Source of the DNA: RPQJ01 sp963754535
Lineage (GTDB): Bacteria; Pseudomonadota; Gammaproteobacteria; Steroidobacterales; Steroidobacteraceae
Length of the DNA: 64,000 nucleotides
NCBI GenBank assembly: GCA_963754535.1
Contig: CAVWGG010000031.1
Span: forward strand, 58,578-122,577
Direction of reading: 5' to 3'
Position 1 is the stretch's first letter. The number at the start of each line of letters is the position of its first letter. A program made the translations under genes and the position numbers. The notes under the pieces were generated by a model. The model saw only the letters and a list, made by a program, of their open reading frames with translations. It ran no database searches and was not told where the DNA came from. This document shows positions 18,143 to 27,255 of this stretch, piece after piece.

Positions 18143-18743
18143 GGCGCACGGTCCCTGCCGCAACGGCCAGCTCGGCGAGACGACGCCCCAGCAGTTGCGC
18201 GAGCTCGCGCTCGTCGTCACTCAGCTTCGGCTGGGACGCGCCATGCACTGCGAGGTGAGTCGCGCCGTAGGGCGAGCCACCCGTGCGGGTACGGTTCAGG
18301 GCCGGCGCGGTGAAGGGCAGGCCGACGAGGTACATGCCGTGGTGCAGCAACGGGACCATCATCGTGAGCAAGGTGGATTCCTGACCGCCGTGCATGGACG
18401 ACGTCGAGCTGAAGACCGCCGCGGGTTTGCGGTCGAGCGCGCCGTTCAGCCAGAGTGAACTGGTGCCATCCAGGAAGTGCTTCAGCGGCGCCGCCATGTT
18501 GCCGAAGCGGGTCGGGCTGCCAAGCGCCAGGCCGTCACACTGGGCCAGGTCGTCGTGCGTCGCATACGGCGGCCCGGATTCCGGCACGGCCGCGTCGGTG
18601 GCCTCGGTGGTCGGCGAAACGGGCGGTACCGTGCGCAACCGGGCGGTGACTCCCGCGACCGATTCGATGCCGCGCACGATGTGACGCGCGACTTCGGCCG
18701 TGGCGCCGTGCCTGGAATAGTAAAGAACGAGCACTTCGGTCAT
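18135..18743 (-). CDS. wrbA: WrbA-like NAD(P)H:quinone oxidoreductase
   Basis: Flavodoxin-fold FMN enzyme, 202 residues. It begins MTEVLVLYYSRHGATAEVARHI (phosphate-binding loop) and contains DGLALGSPTRFGNMAAPLKHFLD and the FMN-ring stretch SSTSSMHGGQESTLLTMM, characteristic of WrbA. The ATG at 18743 puts the first beta-strand at the N-terminus. Paired with the DUF2069 gene. Confidence 0.88.
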   Translation of the reverse strand: MTEVLVLYYSRHGATAEVARHIVRGIESVAGVTARLRTVPPVSPTTEATDAAVPESGPPYATHDDLAQCDGLALGSPTRFGNMAAPLKHFLDGTSSLWLNGALDRKPAAVFSSTSSMHGGQESTLLTMMVPLLHHGMYLVGLPFTAPALNRTRTGGSPYGATHLAVHGASQPKLSDDERELAQLLGRRLAELAVAAGTVRRG

Positions 18744-18883
18744 GGTTGTAGCCGCCCCTGGGACTGGACGACTCATTTCGTCCTGCATGTGGCGCGCGGA
18801 TTCTAGGTCCGCGAGCCTTGACGGTACAGGGACCGCTTGTTACGGTCGGTTCGGCCTGCCTTTTTTTACAGGGCTTTCCTCAC

Positions 18884-19195
18884 TTGCCGCGCATATTTTT
18901 GCCGCTCCTGTTGGCCTTTGCACTGCTTTCCGGGGCGGTGGTGAGCGGTTGCGCCGGCGCGCCGGTGCAGGAGATGAGCAATGCCCGGCAGGCGGTGCGC
19001 GCAGCGGAGCACGCAGGCGCCACCGCCACAGCGCCCGAAGTCATGGGCGAGGCCAAGCAACTGCTGAAGAGCGCGGAAAGCCACCTGCGGCGCGGTGATT
19101 ACCGAACCGCGCGCGACGAAGCGGAGCTTGCCCGCACCAAGGCCGTCGAAGCTCGCAGCCTCGCCGAAACCGCGAAGGCGTCGCAGCAGCCTTGA
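18884..19195 (+). CDS. DUF4398 lipoprotein
   Basis: A small exported lipoprotein. The signal peptide LLLAFALLSGAVVSGC ends in a lipobox cysteine, followed by a helical DUF4398 region (SNARQAVRAAEHAGATATAPEVMGEAKQLLKSAESHLRRGDYRTARDEAELARTKAVEA). The open frame begins earlier with a TTG at 18818, but no ATG exists; the TTG at 18884 just before the signal peptide is preferred. The 3' end overlaps the acylphosphatase start. The family often sits with OmpA-like envelope proteins; its job is not established. Confidence 0.72.
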   Translation: MPRIFLPLLLAFALLSGAVVSGCAGAPVQEMSNARQAVRAAEHAGATATAPEVMGEAKQLLKSAESHLRRGDYRTARDEAELARTKAVEARSLAETAKASQQP

Positions 19196-19470
19196 TCGCA
19201 CGTCGTTGCCTGGTCGCCGGACGCGTCCAAGGCGTGTTTTACCGGGCCAGCACCCGTGCCCGCGCCGAGGCCTTGGGCGTCACCGGATTTGCGCGCAACC
19301 TGCCGGATGGACGTGTCGAGGTCCTCGCCTGTGGCCGGCGGGACGCCGTCGACGCGCTTTGTACGTGGCTCTGGCAGGGTTCGCCCGCATCGCACGTGAG
19401 CGCAGTGGAGATCGAGGACCTCACTCTGGAATCGGTCCAACCGTGGCCGCAGGCGTTTCGCACGTCCTGA
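19192..19470 (+). CDS. Acylphosphatase
   Basis: Small enzyme of 92 residues hydrolysing acyl-phosphates. It carries the signature RRCLVAGRVQGVFYRASTRARAEALGVTGFARNLPDGRVEVLACG, including the substrate-binding arginine and catalytic asparagine. The TTG start at 19192 overlaps the stop of the DUF4398 gene, so the two are coupled. Confidence 0.88.
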   Translation: MIARRCLVAGRVQGVFYRASTRARAEALGVTGFARNLPDGRVEVLACGRRDAVDALCTWLWQGSPASHVSAVEIEDLTLESVQPWPQAFRTS

Positions 19471-19486
19471 CGCGTCCGGCTGCGGT

Positions 19487-20065
19487 TCAGTTCGCGATCG
19501 TCCAGCGCGACGCCAACCGGTCGATCACCATGTCCGAATACTTCGGACGGCCCAGGCTGCCGTTGTAGCGCTGCAGCGCCCGCTGGTAGTTGCCGCGTTC
19601 CTTGCGCAGGTAGTAGCTGAGGATCGTCGTGCCCATGCGCACGTTGTCCGGAATGCGCACCAGCTGGTCGTTCGTCATGCCGAGTTCGCGCGGCCAGAAC
19701 GTCATGACCTGCATCAGGCCCACGGCGCCGGCGGACGAGATCGCGAAGCGGTCGAAACGGCTTTCGACGTCCATCACGGCGAGCACGAGTTCGGGCGGTA
19801 TGTTGACGCGCTTCGCCTCGCAGTGGACGGAGTGCAGGATCTGCTCGCGTTCCCTCTCGTCGGCGACGTAGCGCGTCAGGCGCGGCTCCATCGTCGCGAA
19901 CCACACCGCGCGCTCGTACTTGTCGTCGAAGCAGCGCGTGGGTTCGATCGCTGCCGCGATCACGCCGCGCAATTCCGGGTCCATCTGGCGATCGGCGCGG
20001 GCGGCTGCCCAGGGCAGGGCGCACGCAGCGAGCAACAGCAGGGCGACGGTCGTCGTGCGGCGCAT
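19487..20065 (-). CDS. Lytic transglycosylase (SLT domain)
   Basis: 192 residues with a signal peptide (TVALLLLAACALPWAAARA) and an SLT/goose-lysozyme-like fold. The catalytic glutamate is in LAVMDVESRFDRFAISSAGAVGLMQVM, with later LSYYLRKERGNYQRALQRYNGS. It would cleave peptidoglycan glycan strands in the periplasm. It starts 5 nt after the proS stop, so it is probably co-transcribed with proS, an arrangement also known in other gammaproteobacteria. Confidence 0.9.
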   Translation of the reverse strand: MRRTTTVALLLLAACALPWAAARADRQMDPELRGVIAAAIEPTRCFDDKYERAVWFATMEPRLTRYVADEREREQILHSVHCEAKRVNIPPELVLAVMDVESRFDRFAISSAGAVGLMQVMTFWPRELGMTNDQLVRIPDNVRMGTTILSYYLRKERGNYQRALQRYNGSLGRPKYSDMVIDRLASRWTIAN

Positions 20066-20070
20066 GAGGC

Positions 20071-21789
20071 TCAGGTGCGCGGGTTGCCCCGCCTGTCGCG
20101 CAGGAAGGCCGCTGCCTCGGCCAGCGGCACGTCGGCCGCCATGCCATCACGGCGGCGCTTGTATTCGAGCACGCCGCGCTCGAGGCCCTTGTCGCCGATG
20201 ACGATGCGATGCGGAATGCCGATGAGTTCGTCGTCGGCGAACTTCACCCCGGGGCGCGCGTCGCGATCGTCCAGCACGACCTCGAAGCCGGCCGCGGTCA
20301 GTTCCGCGTACAGCGCCTCGGTCGCTTCCTGGACGCGGGCGGATTTCTGCAGGTTGATCGGGATGATGGACACGTCGAAGGGTGCGATCGGTTCCGGCCA
20401 GATGATGCCGCGGTCATCGTGATTCTGTTCGATGGCTGCCGCCACGACGCGCGTCACACCGATGCCATAGCAGCCCATGGCCATGGTCACGGACTTGCCC
20501 TGCTCGTCGAGCACGGTGGCGTTCATGGCTTCGCTGTATTTGCGGCCCAGCTGGAAAATGTGGCCGACCTCGATGCCCCGCGCGATGCCGAGCGTGCCCC
20601 TGCCGGTCGGGCTCGGGTCGCCGGCAATCACGTTGCGGAGGTCGACAATTTCGCCCTCCGGCAGGTCGCGGCCCCAGTTCGCGCCGGTGAAGTGCATGTC
20701 GCGCTCGTTGGCGCCGCAGACGAAGTCGGACATGTGGGCCGCCGAGCGGTCCACGTAGACCTTGCACTGCAAGCCGATGGGGCCGATGAAGCCGGGCTCG
20801 CAACCGGCCGTCGCGAGCACTTCCTCGACGCTCGCCATGCGCAGCGGCGACGCCACGCCGGGCAGCTTCTGCGCCTTGACGGCGTTCAGTTCGTGATCGC
20901 CGCGGACGATCATCGCCACCGCACCGCCCTTGTCGCCTTCGACCAGCAGCGTCTTCATGCACTTGTCGGCCGTCACGCCGAGGAACCGGGTGAGGTCGTC
21001 GATCGTGCGGACTTTCGGCGTTGCGACTTTCTGCAGGGTTGCCGTCGCTGCGCCTCGCGGCGTCGCCGGCGCAAGCGCTTCGGCCATTTCGAGGTTCGCG
21101 GCGTAATCGTCGCCGTCCGAGAACGCGATGGCATCCTCGCCCGAGTCGGCCAGCACGTGGAATTCCTGCGAAGCGCTGCCGCCGATGCTCCCGGTATCCG
21201 CGCGGACGGCGCGGAACTTCAGCTGCATGCGTTCGAAGATGGCCGTGTACGCGCGGTACATGGCCTGGTAGCCCCCCTCGAGCGAAGCGTCGTCGAGGTG
21301 GAACGAGTACGCGTCCTTCATCGTGAATTCGCGCGCGCGCATCACGCCGAAGCGCGGGCGGATCTCGTCGCGGAACTTGGTCTGGATCTGGTAGAAGTTG
21401 ACCGGCAGCTGGCGGTAGCTCTTGAGTTCCCGGCGCGCGATGTCCGTGATCACTTCTTCGTGCGTCGGGCCGTAGCAGAACGAGCGGTCGTGCCGGTCCT
21501 TGATGCGCAGCAGCTCCGGGCCGAACTTGTCCCAGCGGCCGGACTCGACCCACAGCTCGGCGGGCTGCATGGTCGGCATCAGCACTTCGAACGCGCCGGC
21601 GCGGTTCATTTCCTCGCGGACGATGTTCTCGACCTTGCGCAGCACGCGCAGGCCGATCGGCAGCCACGTGTACATGCCGCCGGCCAGGCGGCGGATCAGG
21701 CTGGCGCGCAGCATCAGCTGGTGGCTCACGACTTCCGCATCGGCGGGAACGTCGCGCAGGGTCGTCACGGGATAGGTCGAGAGTCGCAT
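20071..21789 (-). CDS. proS: Prolyl-tRNA synthetase
   Basis: Class II synthetase of 572 residues. Motif 1 region (GMYTWLPIGLRVLRKVENIVREEMNRAGAFEVLMP), motif 2 (FRDEIRPRFGVMRAREFTMKDAYSFH), the YbaK-type editing insertion (TKFLGVTADKCMKT-like region around residues 225-400) and motif 3 (GCYGIGVTRVVAAAIEQ) are present. The bacterial-type ProS with the editing domain. The ATG at 21789 (MRLSTYPVTTLRDVP) matches the family start. Confidence 0.96.
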   Translation of the reverse strand: MRLSTYPVTTLRDVPADAEVVSHQLMLRASLIRRLAGGMYTWLPIGLRVLRKVENIVREEMNRAGAFEVLMPTMQPAELWVESGRWDKFGPELLRIKDRHDRSFCYGPTHEEVITDIARRELKSYRQLPVNFYQIQTKFRDEIRPRFGVMRAREFTMKDAYSFHLDDASLEGGYQAMYRAYTAIFERMQLKFRAVRADTGSIGGSASQEFHVLADSGEDAIAFSDGDDYAANLEMAEALAPATPRGAATATLQKVATPKVRTIDDLTRFLGVTADKCMKTLLVEGDKGGAVAMIVRGDHELNAVKAQKLPGVASPLRMASVEEVLATAGCEPGFIGPIGLQCKVYVDRSAAHMSDFVCGANERDMHFTGANWGRDLPEGEIVDLRNVIAGDPSPTGRGTLGIARGIEVGHIFQLGRKYSEAMNATVLDEQGKSVTMAMGCYGIGVTRVVAAAIEQNHDDRGIIWPEPIAPFDVSIIPINLQKSARVQEATEALYAELTAAGFEVVLDDRDARPGVKFADDELIGIPHRIVIGDKGLERGVLEYKRRRDGMAADVPLAEAAAFLRDRRGNPRT

Positions 21790-21940
21790 TTCGCGTCCGG
21801 AGGGCAGAAAAAACGGTCCCATGGTACCAGAGCGGGCCGTCGGCCCCGGCGCCGCCCGGGTGCGCATCAATGCTGCGTTGTGCGAAAACCCTGCGCTACC
21901 TATCATGGAGGCCGCTCACACCCGCCAGGTGGCGCCATCC

Positions 21941-22735
21941 ATGACGACTGAATCTTCCGCGACGGGCGCCGTTCGAGCGCGTCCGCGCAATCGCGGCGTG
22001 TACCTGCTGCCCAACCTGTTCACGACTGCGGTCCTGTTCTCGGGCTTTTACGCCATCGTGGCCGCGACGGACGGCAATTTCGACCGTGCCGGCATGGCGA
22101 TCTTCATCGCCATGGTCTGCGACGGCCTCGACGGACGCATCGCGCGCTGGACCAACACGCAGAGCGACTTCGGCGCGCAGTTCGACAGCCTCTCGGACAT
22201 GGTGGCTTTCGGCCTGGCGCCGGCCGTCGTGGCGTACCAGTGGGGCGTGGCCCGCATCGCCGAGTACGGATTCCTCTGGGGACGGCTTGGCTGGTTGGCG
22301 ACCTTCTTTTATGCCGCCTGCGTCGCCATCCGGCTCGCGCGTTTCAATACCAAGGTCGACACCGCGGACAAGCGGTTTTTCGAGGGGCTGCCGAGCCCTT
22401 CGGGCGCGGCCGTGCTCGCAGGATTCGTCTGGATGCTCGAGTCCCTGCAGCGCCAGGGCCTGCGCGACCTGATCCTCGCCTTCGCGGTCGCGCTGATCGC
22501 GGGCAGCCTGATGGTCAGCAAGTTCCGTTACCTGAGCGGCAAGGACCTCGATCCACGAATGCGCATCCCGGTCGCTTTCACCGTGCTGGTGCCGCTGGGG
22601 TTCGTCCTCGTCGGCTCGAGCCCGCCGGAAATGCTGTTCGCCCTGTTCGCCGTGTATGCCAGCTCCGGCCCGTTGTGGTGGGCCTGGCGCCGGCTGCGCC
22701 GTGGTCGCCGCCCGCGGCAGGAGACGGGGGGCTGA
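21941..22735 (+). CDS. pssA: CDP-diacylglycerol-serine O-phosphatidyltransferase
   Basis: Membrane enzyme that makes phosphatidylserine, 264 residues. The CDP-alcohol phosphotransferase signature is in CDGLDGRIARWTNTQSDFGAQFDSLSDMVAFG, followed by LPSPSGAAVLAGFVW and several membrane segments, typical of the Bacillus-type PssA. The ATG at 21941 has AGGTGG nine bases upstream; an ATG at 21905 is an alternative. The gene is divergent from proS. Confidence 0.9.
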   Translation: MTTESSATGAVRARPRNRGVYLLPNLFTTAVLFSGFYAIVAATDGNFDRAGMAIFIAMVCDGLDGRIARWTNTQSDFGAQFDSLSDMVAFGLAPAVVAYQWGVARIAEYGFLWGRLGWLATFFYAACVAIRLARFNTKVDTADKRFFEGLPSPSGAAVLAGFVWMLESLQRQGLRDLILAFAVALIAGSLMVSKFRYLSGKDLDPRMRIPVAFTVLVPLGFVLVGSSPPEMLFALFAVYASSGPLWWAWRRLRRGRRPRQETGG

Positions 22736-22739
22736 TTGC

Positions 22740-23525
22740 ATGGTGAATGCGCGCCAGGCCGCATACCTGCAGGCGCTGGGCGTGGACGTCTACGTTGCGC
22801 GCAATTCGCCGCCGTGGCGGGCCGAGGTTGCCGCGGAGGTTGCTGCGCCTGCGGTCCCAGCCGTAGCCGCACCTGCGCCGGCACCCGTCGTCGCAGCTCG
22901 CGCACCCGCGGCTGAGCCCCAGCCAGACATCGCAGCAAACCTCGATTGGGACGAGCTGCGAGCCGCGGTTGCGGCCTGCCAGCGCTGCGAACTGCACTCC
23001 ACGCGCACGCAGACGGTGTTCGGGGTCGGTAACCCGCAGGCGCGCTGGATGTTCATCGGCGAAGCGCCGGGTGCAGAGGAAGACAGGCAGGGCGAGCCCT
23101 TCGTCGGCCGCGCGGGTCAGTTGCTGACGTCAATGATCCGTGCGCTGGGCCTGCGCCGCGAAGACGTGTTCATCGCGAACGTCCTCAAGTGCCGCCCGCC
23201 GGATAATCGTGACCCGAGACCCAGTGAGGCGGTCAGTTGCCGCGGTTTCCTCGAACGGCAGGTGGCCCTCGTCAATCCGACGCTGATCATCGCGGTGGGG
23301 CGCATCGCGGCCCAGAACCTGCTGGCCACGGAGACGCCGATCGCCAAGCTGCGCGGCAAGGTGCACTCGTTCGGCGCAAAGGCGTGGCCGGTGGTGGTCA
23401 CGTATCACCCGGCCTACCTGCTGCGCAGCCCCGGCGAGAAACGCAAGTCCTGGCAGGACCTCCTGCAGGCGAGGCAGTTGTTCGGCCGGCTGGAACAGGA
23501 GTCTGCCAGCGGAGGCCGGGCGTGA
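22740..23525 (+). CDS. Uracil-DNA glycosylase, family 4
   Basis: Removes uracil from DNA. 261 residues with an Ala/Pro-rich N-terminal extension (~residues 28-65) often seen in proteobacterial members. It then has the Fe-S cysteines CQRCELH and LKCRPP plus a further Cys in VSCRGFL, the active-site motif GEAPGAEEDRQGEPFVGRAG and the C-terminal VVTYHPAYLLR. It follows pssA by 4 nt and overlaps rimI. Confidence 0.93.
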   Translation: MVNARQAAYLQALGVDVYVARNSPPWRAEVAAEVAAPAVPAVAAPAPAPVVAARAPAAEPQPDIAANLDWDELRAAVAACQRCELHSTRTQTVFGVGNPQARWMFIGEAPGAEEDRQGEPFVGRAGQLLTSMIRALGLRREDVFIANVLKCRPPDNRDPRPSEAVSCRGFLERQVALVNPTLIIAVGRIAAQNLLATETPIAKLRGKVHSFGAKAWPVVVTYHPAYLLRSPGEKRKSWQDLLQARQLFGRLEQESASGGRA

Positions 23526-24022
23526 GTGCGGCCGAAGTCACGCCGGAACCCGGTTCCGGGGACCTCGTGCGGTTTCGTGCGATGACGCCTTTCGACGTTC
23601 CGGGTGTCGGTGCCGTCGAGCGGGCCTCGTATCCCTATCCCTGGAGCGAGGGCATCTTCCGCGACTGCCTGCGCGTCGGGTACCTCTGCCGCGTGGCCGA
23701 AAGCGAGGGCGAAATCGTCGCTTACGGCATCGTGGCGATGGGCGCGGGCGAGGCGCACGTGCTCAATATCTGCGTTGCCGAGCGCGTCCGCGGTCGCGGC
23801 ATCGGCCGCCGCATGCTGATGCTGCTGATCGAGCGCTCGGTCCAGGCGGGCATGCAGGACGTGTTTCTCGAGGTGCGGCCGTCGAATCCGCACGCGATCG
23901 CGCTCTACCAGTCGCTGGGGTTCATCGAGGTCGGGCGCCGCCGCGGTTACTACCAGGCCCAGGTCGGACGCGAGGATGCGTTGGTCCTCAAGCTCTCATT
24001 GCCGGTAAAATCCGCCGGATGA
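23522..24022 (+). CDS. rimI: Ribosomal-protein-alanine N-acetyltransferase
   Basis: GNAT-fold acetyltransferase of 166 residues that acetylates the N-terminus of ribosomal protein S18. It has the acetyl-CoA loop VRGRGIGRRML and the characteristic FLEVRPSNPHAIALYQSLGFIEVGRRRGYY. The GTG start overlaps the uracil-DNA glycosylase stop. The N-terminal ~12 residues are longer than usual. A prfC promoter lies within its 3' end. Confidence 0.92.
   Translation: MSAAEVTPEPGSGDLVRFRAMTPFDVPGVGAVERASYPYPWSEGIFRDCLRVGYLCRVAESEGEIVAYGIVAMGAGEAHVLNICVAERVRGRGIGRRMLMLLIERSVQAGMQDVFLEVRPSNPHAIALYQSLGFIEVGRRRGYYQAQVGREDALVLKLSLPVKSAG
23981..24018 (+). promoter_or_regulatory. Probable prfC promoter with little or no leader
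   Basis: TTGGTC (23981-23986) and TAAAAT (24006-24011) resemble -35 and -10 boxes with a 19-bp spacer. The -10 is only 7 nt before the prfC ATG, so the transcript would begin at or next to the start codon. No ribosome-binding sequence is present, which fits leaderless translation. Confidence 0.45.
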
Positions 24023-25614
24023 ATCAACCGCTCGACGAAGTGGCGCGTCGCCGCACCTTCGCCATCATTTCGCACCCCGACGCCGGCAAGACCACCCTCA
24101 CCGAAAAGCTGCTGCTGTTCGGGGGTGCGATCCAGCTCGCCGGAACCGTCAAGGGCCGCAAAGCCACGCGCCACGCGACGTCCGACTGGATGGCGCTGGA
24201 ACAGCAGCGCGGCATTTCCGTGACTTCGAGCGTCATGCAGTTCCCGTACCAGGGCCGCATGGTCAACCTGCTCGACACGCCGGGCCACGAAGACTTCTCC
24301 GAGGACACGTACCGCACGCTCACGGCGGTCGACTCGGCGCTCATGGTCATCGACTGCGCGAAGGGCGTCGAAGAGCGAACCATCAAGCTGATGGAAGTCT
24401 GCCGGCTGCGCGACACGCCGATCATGACGTTCATCAACAAGCTCGACCGCGAAGGCCGCGAGCCGACGGAGCTGCTCGACGAAATCGAGCGCGTGCTGAA
24501 GATCACCTGCGCTCCGGTCACCTGGCCGATCGGCATGGGGCGCGCGCTTCAGGGCATCTACCACCTGCTCGAAGACCGCATCTACGCGTACCAGGCGGGC
24601 GAGAAGGGCCGCGCCGGCACCAACGAAATCATCGAAAGGCTCGACAGCCCCGAAGCCTCCGAATTCCTGGGTGACCGCGCGCAGGCGTACCGCGACGAAG
24701 TCGAACTCGTGCGGGGCGCCTCGCACACATTCGATCTCGAGGAATATCGCGCGGGCCGCCAGACGCCGGTGTTCTTCGGATCGGCGATCAACAACTTCGG
24801 CGTCACCGAGCTGCTGTCCGCGTTCGTCGAGATCGCGCCGGCTCCCCAGGCGCGCGAAACGACGACGCGCGAGGTCGACCCGCACGAGGACGCGCTCGCG
24901 GGCTTCGTCTTCAAGATCCAGGCCAACATGGATCCGGGCCATCGCGACCGCATCGCGTTCATGCGCATCTGCTCGGGTCGCTACCGCAAGGGCATGCGGC
25001 TCTTCCATGTGCGTCATGGCAAGGAAATCCGCGTCGGCGACGCGGTGACGTTTCTCGCGGCCGACCGCCAGCACACCGACGAAGCCTACGCCGGCGACAT
25101 CATCGGCCTGCACAACCACGGCACGATCAACATCGGCGACACGCTCACCGAAGGCGAGAAGATCATGTTCACCGGCATCCCGAACTTCGCGCCGGAGCTG
25201 TTCCGTCGCGTGGTGCTGCGGGATCCGCTGCGCATGAAGGCGCTGCAGAAGGGCCTCGACCAGTTGTGCGAGGAGGGCGCAACGCAGCTGTTCCGGCCGC
25301 TGCGCAACAACGACCTCATCCTCGGCGCCGTGGGCCAGTTGCAGTTCGACGTCGTCGCCTTCCGCCTGCAGGACGAATACTCGGTGCAGGCCAGCTGGGA
25401 CGCCATCAGTGTCTACACCGCGCGCTGGGTCTACTGCCAGGACCCGAAGAAGCTCGCCGAATTCCGCGACAAGGCCCACGACAACCTCGCGCTCGATCAT
25501 TCGGGCGCGCTGGTCTACCTGGCGCCGACACGCGTCAACCTGCAGCTGACGCTCGAGCGCTGGCCCGACATCACCTTCCGCGAAACGCGCGAGCACCTGG
25601 CGAGCGCGGCGTGA
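24019..25614 (+). CDS. prfC: Peptide chain release factor 3
   Basis: GTPase that recycles RF1/RF2 from the ribosome, 531 residues. G1 is SHPDAGKTTLTEKLL, the switch II/G3 region is LLDTPGHEDFSEDTYRTL and G4 is FINKLDREGREP. The EF-Tu-like domain II and the RF3-specific C-terminal domain (QLQFDVVAFRLQDEYSVQASWDAISVYTARWV) follow. Length and motifs are standard. Confidence 0.97.
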   Translation: MNQPLDEVARRRTFAIISHPDAGKTTLTEKLLLFGGAIQLAGTVKGRKATRHATSDWMALEQQRGISVTSSVMQFPYQGRMVNLLDTPGHEDFSEDTYRTLTAVDSALMVIDCAKGVEERTIKLMEVCRLRDTPIMTFINKLDREGREPTELLDEIERVLKITCAPVTWPIGMGRALQGIYHLLEDRIYAYQAGEKGRAGTNEIIERLDSPEASEFLGDRAQAYRDEVELVRGASHTFDLEEYRAGRQTPVFFGSAINNFGVTELLSAFVEIAPAPQARETTTREVDPHEDALAGFVFKIQANMDPGHRDRIAFMRICSGRYRKGMRLFHVRHGKEIRVGDAVTFLAADRQHTDEAYAGDIIGLHNHGTINIGDTLTEGEKIMFTGIPNFAPELFRRVVLRDPLRMKALQKGLDQLCEEGATQLFRPLRNNDLILGAVGQLQFDVVAFRLQDEYSVQASWDAISVYTARWVYCQDPKKLAEFRDKAHDNLALDHSGALVYLAPTRVNLQLTLERWPDITFRETREHLASAA

Positions 25615-25621
25615 GCGAGGA

Positions 25622-26917
25622 GTGACCAGCAAGGCCGTCCTGCGCCGCCGGCCAGTCCTGTCCTGGGCGTTCTACGACTGGGCCAATTCCGCGTTCGCGA
25701 CGACGGTGATGGCGGGCTTCTTTCCCGTCTTTTTCAAGCAGTACTGGAACGCGGGCGTCGTCGCCACCGAAAGCACGTTTCGACTCGGCGTCACCAGTGG
25801 CATTGCGAGCCTGATCGTCGCGCTGCTGGCACCCGTTCTCGGTGCGATCGCAGACCGCAGCAGTTCGCGCGTGCGACTGCTGCTGATGTGCACTGCACTG
25901 GGGGCCGCGGCCACGGCCGGGCTCGCGCTGGTCGCACAAGGCCACTGGCAGGGTGCCGCGGTCCTCTACATCGTCGCGTCCCTCGGCTTCTGGGGCGGCA
26001 TCGTCTTCAACGACTCGCTGTTGCTGCACGTGGCGGAGCCCGACGAATACGACGTCGTCTCGGGATTCGGCTATGCGCTGGGCTACCTGGGCGGCGGGTT
26101 GCTGTTCGCCGTCAACGTGTTCATGACCCTGCAGCCCGCGACCTTCGGCCTGGCCGATGCGGGCGACGCGGTGCGCATGTCGTTCGTCATGACCGGCATC
26201 TGGTGGTTCGTGTTCGCGCTGCCGTGCGTTTTCTTCGTAAAAGAGAAGGCGTCGGAGAGGGCGGCCGTCAGCGCGCGCGAAGCGGTGCGGCTCGGCCTCG
26301 GCGAATTGCGCAACACCCTCGGTGAGATACGCCGTTACAAGTCCCTGATGCTGTTCCTGATCGCGTACGTCCTGTACATCGACGGCGTGAACACGATCAT
26401 CAAGATGGCGATCGACTACGGGATGTCGCTGGGCCTGGACCAGGCCGGCCTGATCAAGGCGCTGCTGCTCACCCAGTTCGTGGGATTCCCCGCGGCGCTG
26501 GCTTACGGCTGGATCGGGCGCCGGATCGGCGCGCTCAACGGCATCTTCATCGCGCTGGCCGTTTACGTCGGGGCCACGTGCTTCGCGTATTTCGTCGATG
26601 ACGTGTCCGACTTCTTCCTGCTCGCCGTGGTGATCGGGCTGGTGCAGGGTGGCATCCAGTCATTGAGCCGGAGCTATTACGGGCGCCTGGTGCCCGCAGG
26701 GAAGTCGTCCGAGTTTTTCGGCTTCTACAACATGATGGGTAAGGCGTCGGCAATCGTCGGCCCGATCCTCGTGGGCGTGACGGCGGCGGTCACGCACGAC
26801 CAGCGCCTGTCGATTCTCTCGATCCTGCTGCTGTTCATCAGTGGCGGCTGGGTGCTGACGATCGCGGCGCGCAGCGCGCGGGCCGACTCGCTGGCAACTG
26901 GCGGAGGCGGTGCATGA
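25622..26917 (+). CDS. MFS transporter, UMF1/Atg22-like family
   Basis: 431 residues with about 12 hydrophobic segments. SWAFYDWANSAFATTVMAGFFPVFFK near the start and GIQSLSRSYYGRLVPAGKSSEFFGFYNMMGKASAIVGP near the end are the hallmark stretches of the UMF1 (vacuole effluxer Atg22-like) group. The substrate is unknown. The GTG start at 25622 is 7 nt after prfC and the signature begins about residue 14, so a much later start is unlikely, though the ribosome site is poorly placed. Confidence 0.85.
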   Translation: MTSKAVLRRRPVLSWAFYDWANSAFATTVMAGFFPVFFKQYWNAGVVATESTFRLGVTSGIASLIVALLAPVLGAIADRSSSRVRLLLMCTALGAAATAGLALVAQGHWQGAAVLYIVASLGFWGGIVFNDSLLLHVAEPDEYDVVSGFGYALGYLGGGLLFAVNVFMTLQPATFGLADAGDAVRMSFVMTGIWWFVFALPCVFFVKEKASERAAVSAREAVRLGLGELRNTLGEIRRYKSLMLFLIAYVLYIDGVNTIIKMAIDYGMSLGLDQAGLIKALLLTQFVGFPAALAYGWIGRRIGALNGIFIALAVYVGATCFAYFVDDVSDFFLLAVVIGLVQGGIQSLSRSYYGRLVPAGKSSEFFGFYNMMGKASAIVGPILVGVTAAVTHDQRLSILSILLLFISGGWVLTIAARSARADSLATGGGGA

Positions 26918-27093
26918 GTATTGGTGTTTCAACGGCCATTGGAGCAGCGCTGGGTGCAGCGTATGGGGCGTCAAGCGGGCAACTCGCCCTGTTTGTTGCG
27001 TTGGGGGCGGCGGTGGGCGCAGCGCTGGACGTCGTTGTTCACTTCGTCAATCTGTGGCGGCGAAAACGCGCTGATAAGAGTCGGCAGTCGTAA
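26914..27093 (+). CDS. Small glycine-zipper membrane protein
   Basis: 59 residues, overlapping the MFS stop in an ATGA arrangement. It has two short hydrophobic stretches rich in Gly/Ala (STAIGAALGAAYGASSG and LFVALGAAVGAALDVVVHFV) and a basic tail (WRRKRADKSRQS), typical of glycine-zipper membrane peptides. The overlap with the MFS gene suggests it is translated with it. No function is assigned. Confidence 0.6.
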   Translation: MSIGVSTAIGAALGAAYGASSGQLALFVALGAAVGAALDVVVHFVNLWRRKRADKSRQS

Positions 27094-27154
27094 GCGTCCT
27101 GGTGCTTGAGCCATGGGAATTGCCGGTTGCGAATCATCGGCAGGCGGTCGATCA

Positions 27155-27230
27155 GGCGTTCGTTCCGGGTCCTCACCGGGCGAGCGTGTCTGCCTTTCCG
27201 CTCGCCCGGTGAGGACCCGGAACGAACGCC
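27155..27230. repeat. Conserved-loop hairpin repeat, copy E
   Basis: Perfect 31-bp arms (27155-27185 and 27200-27230) around the loop GTGTCTGCCTTTCC. The outer arm sequence matches copy D, but three inner positions differ from copy D on both arms so that pairing is kept. It lies between the convergent MFS/small-protein genes and the MtfA-like gene. A clear hairpin II is not seen; a degenerate inverted repeat (TGCCG ... CGGCA) lies upstream. Confidence 0.82.
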
Positions 27231-27255
27231 GTCACCTTGGTGACCGGGCCTTCTG

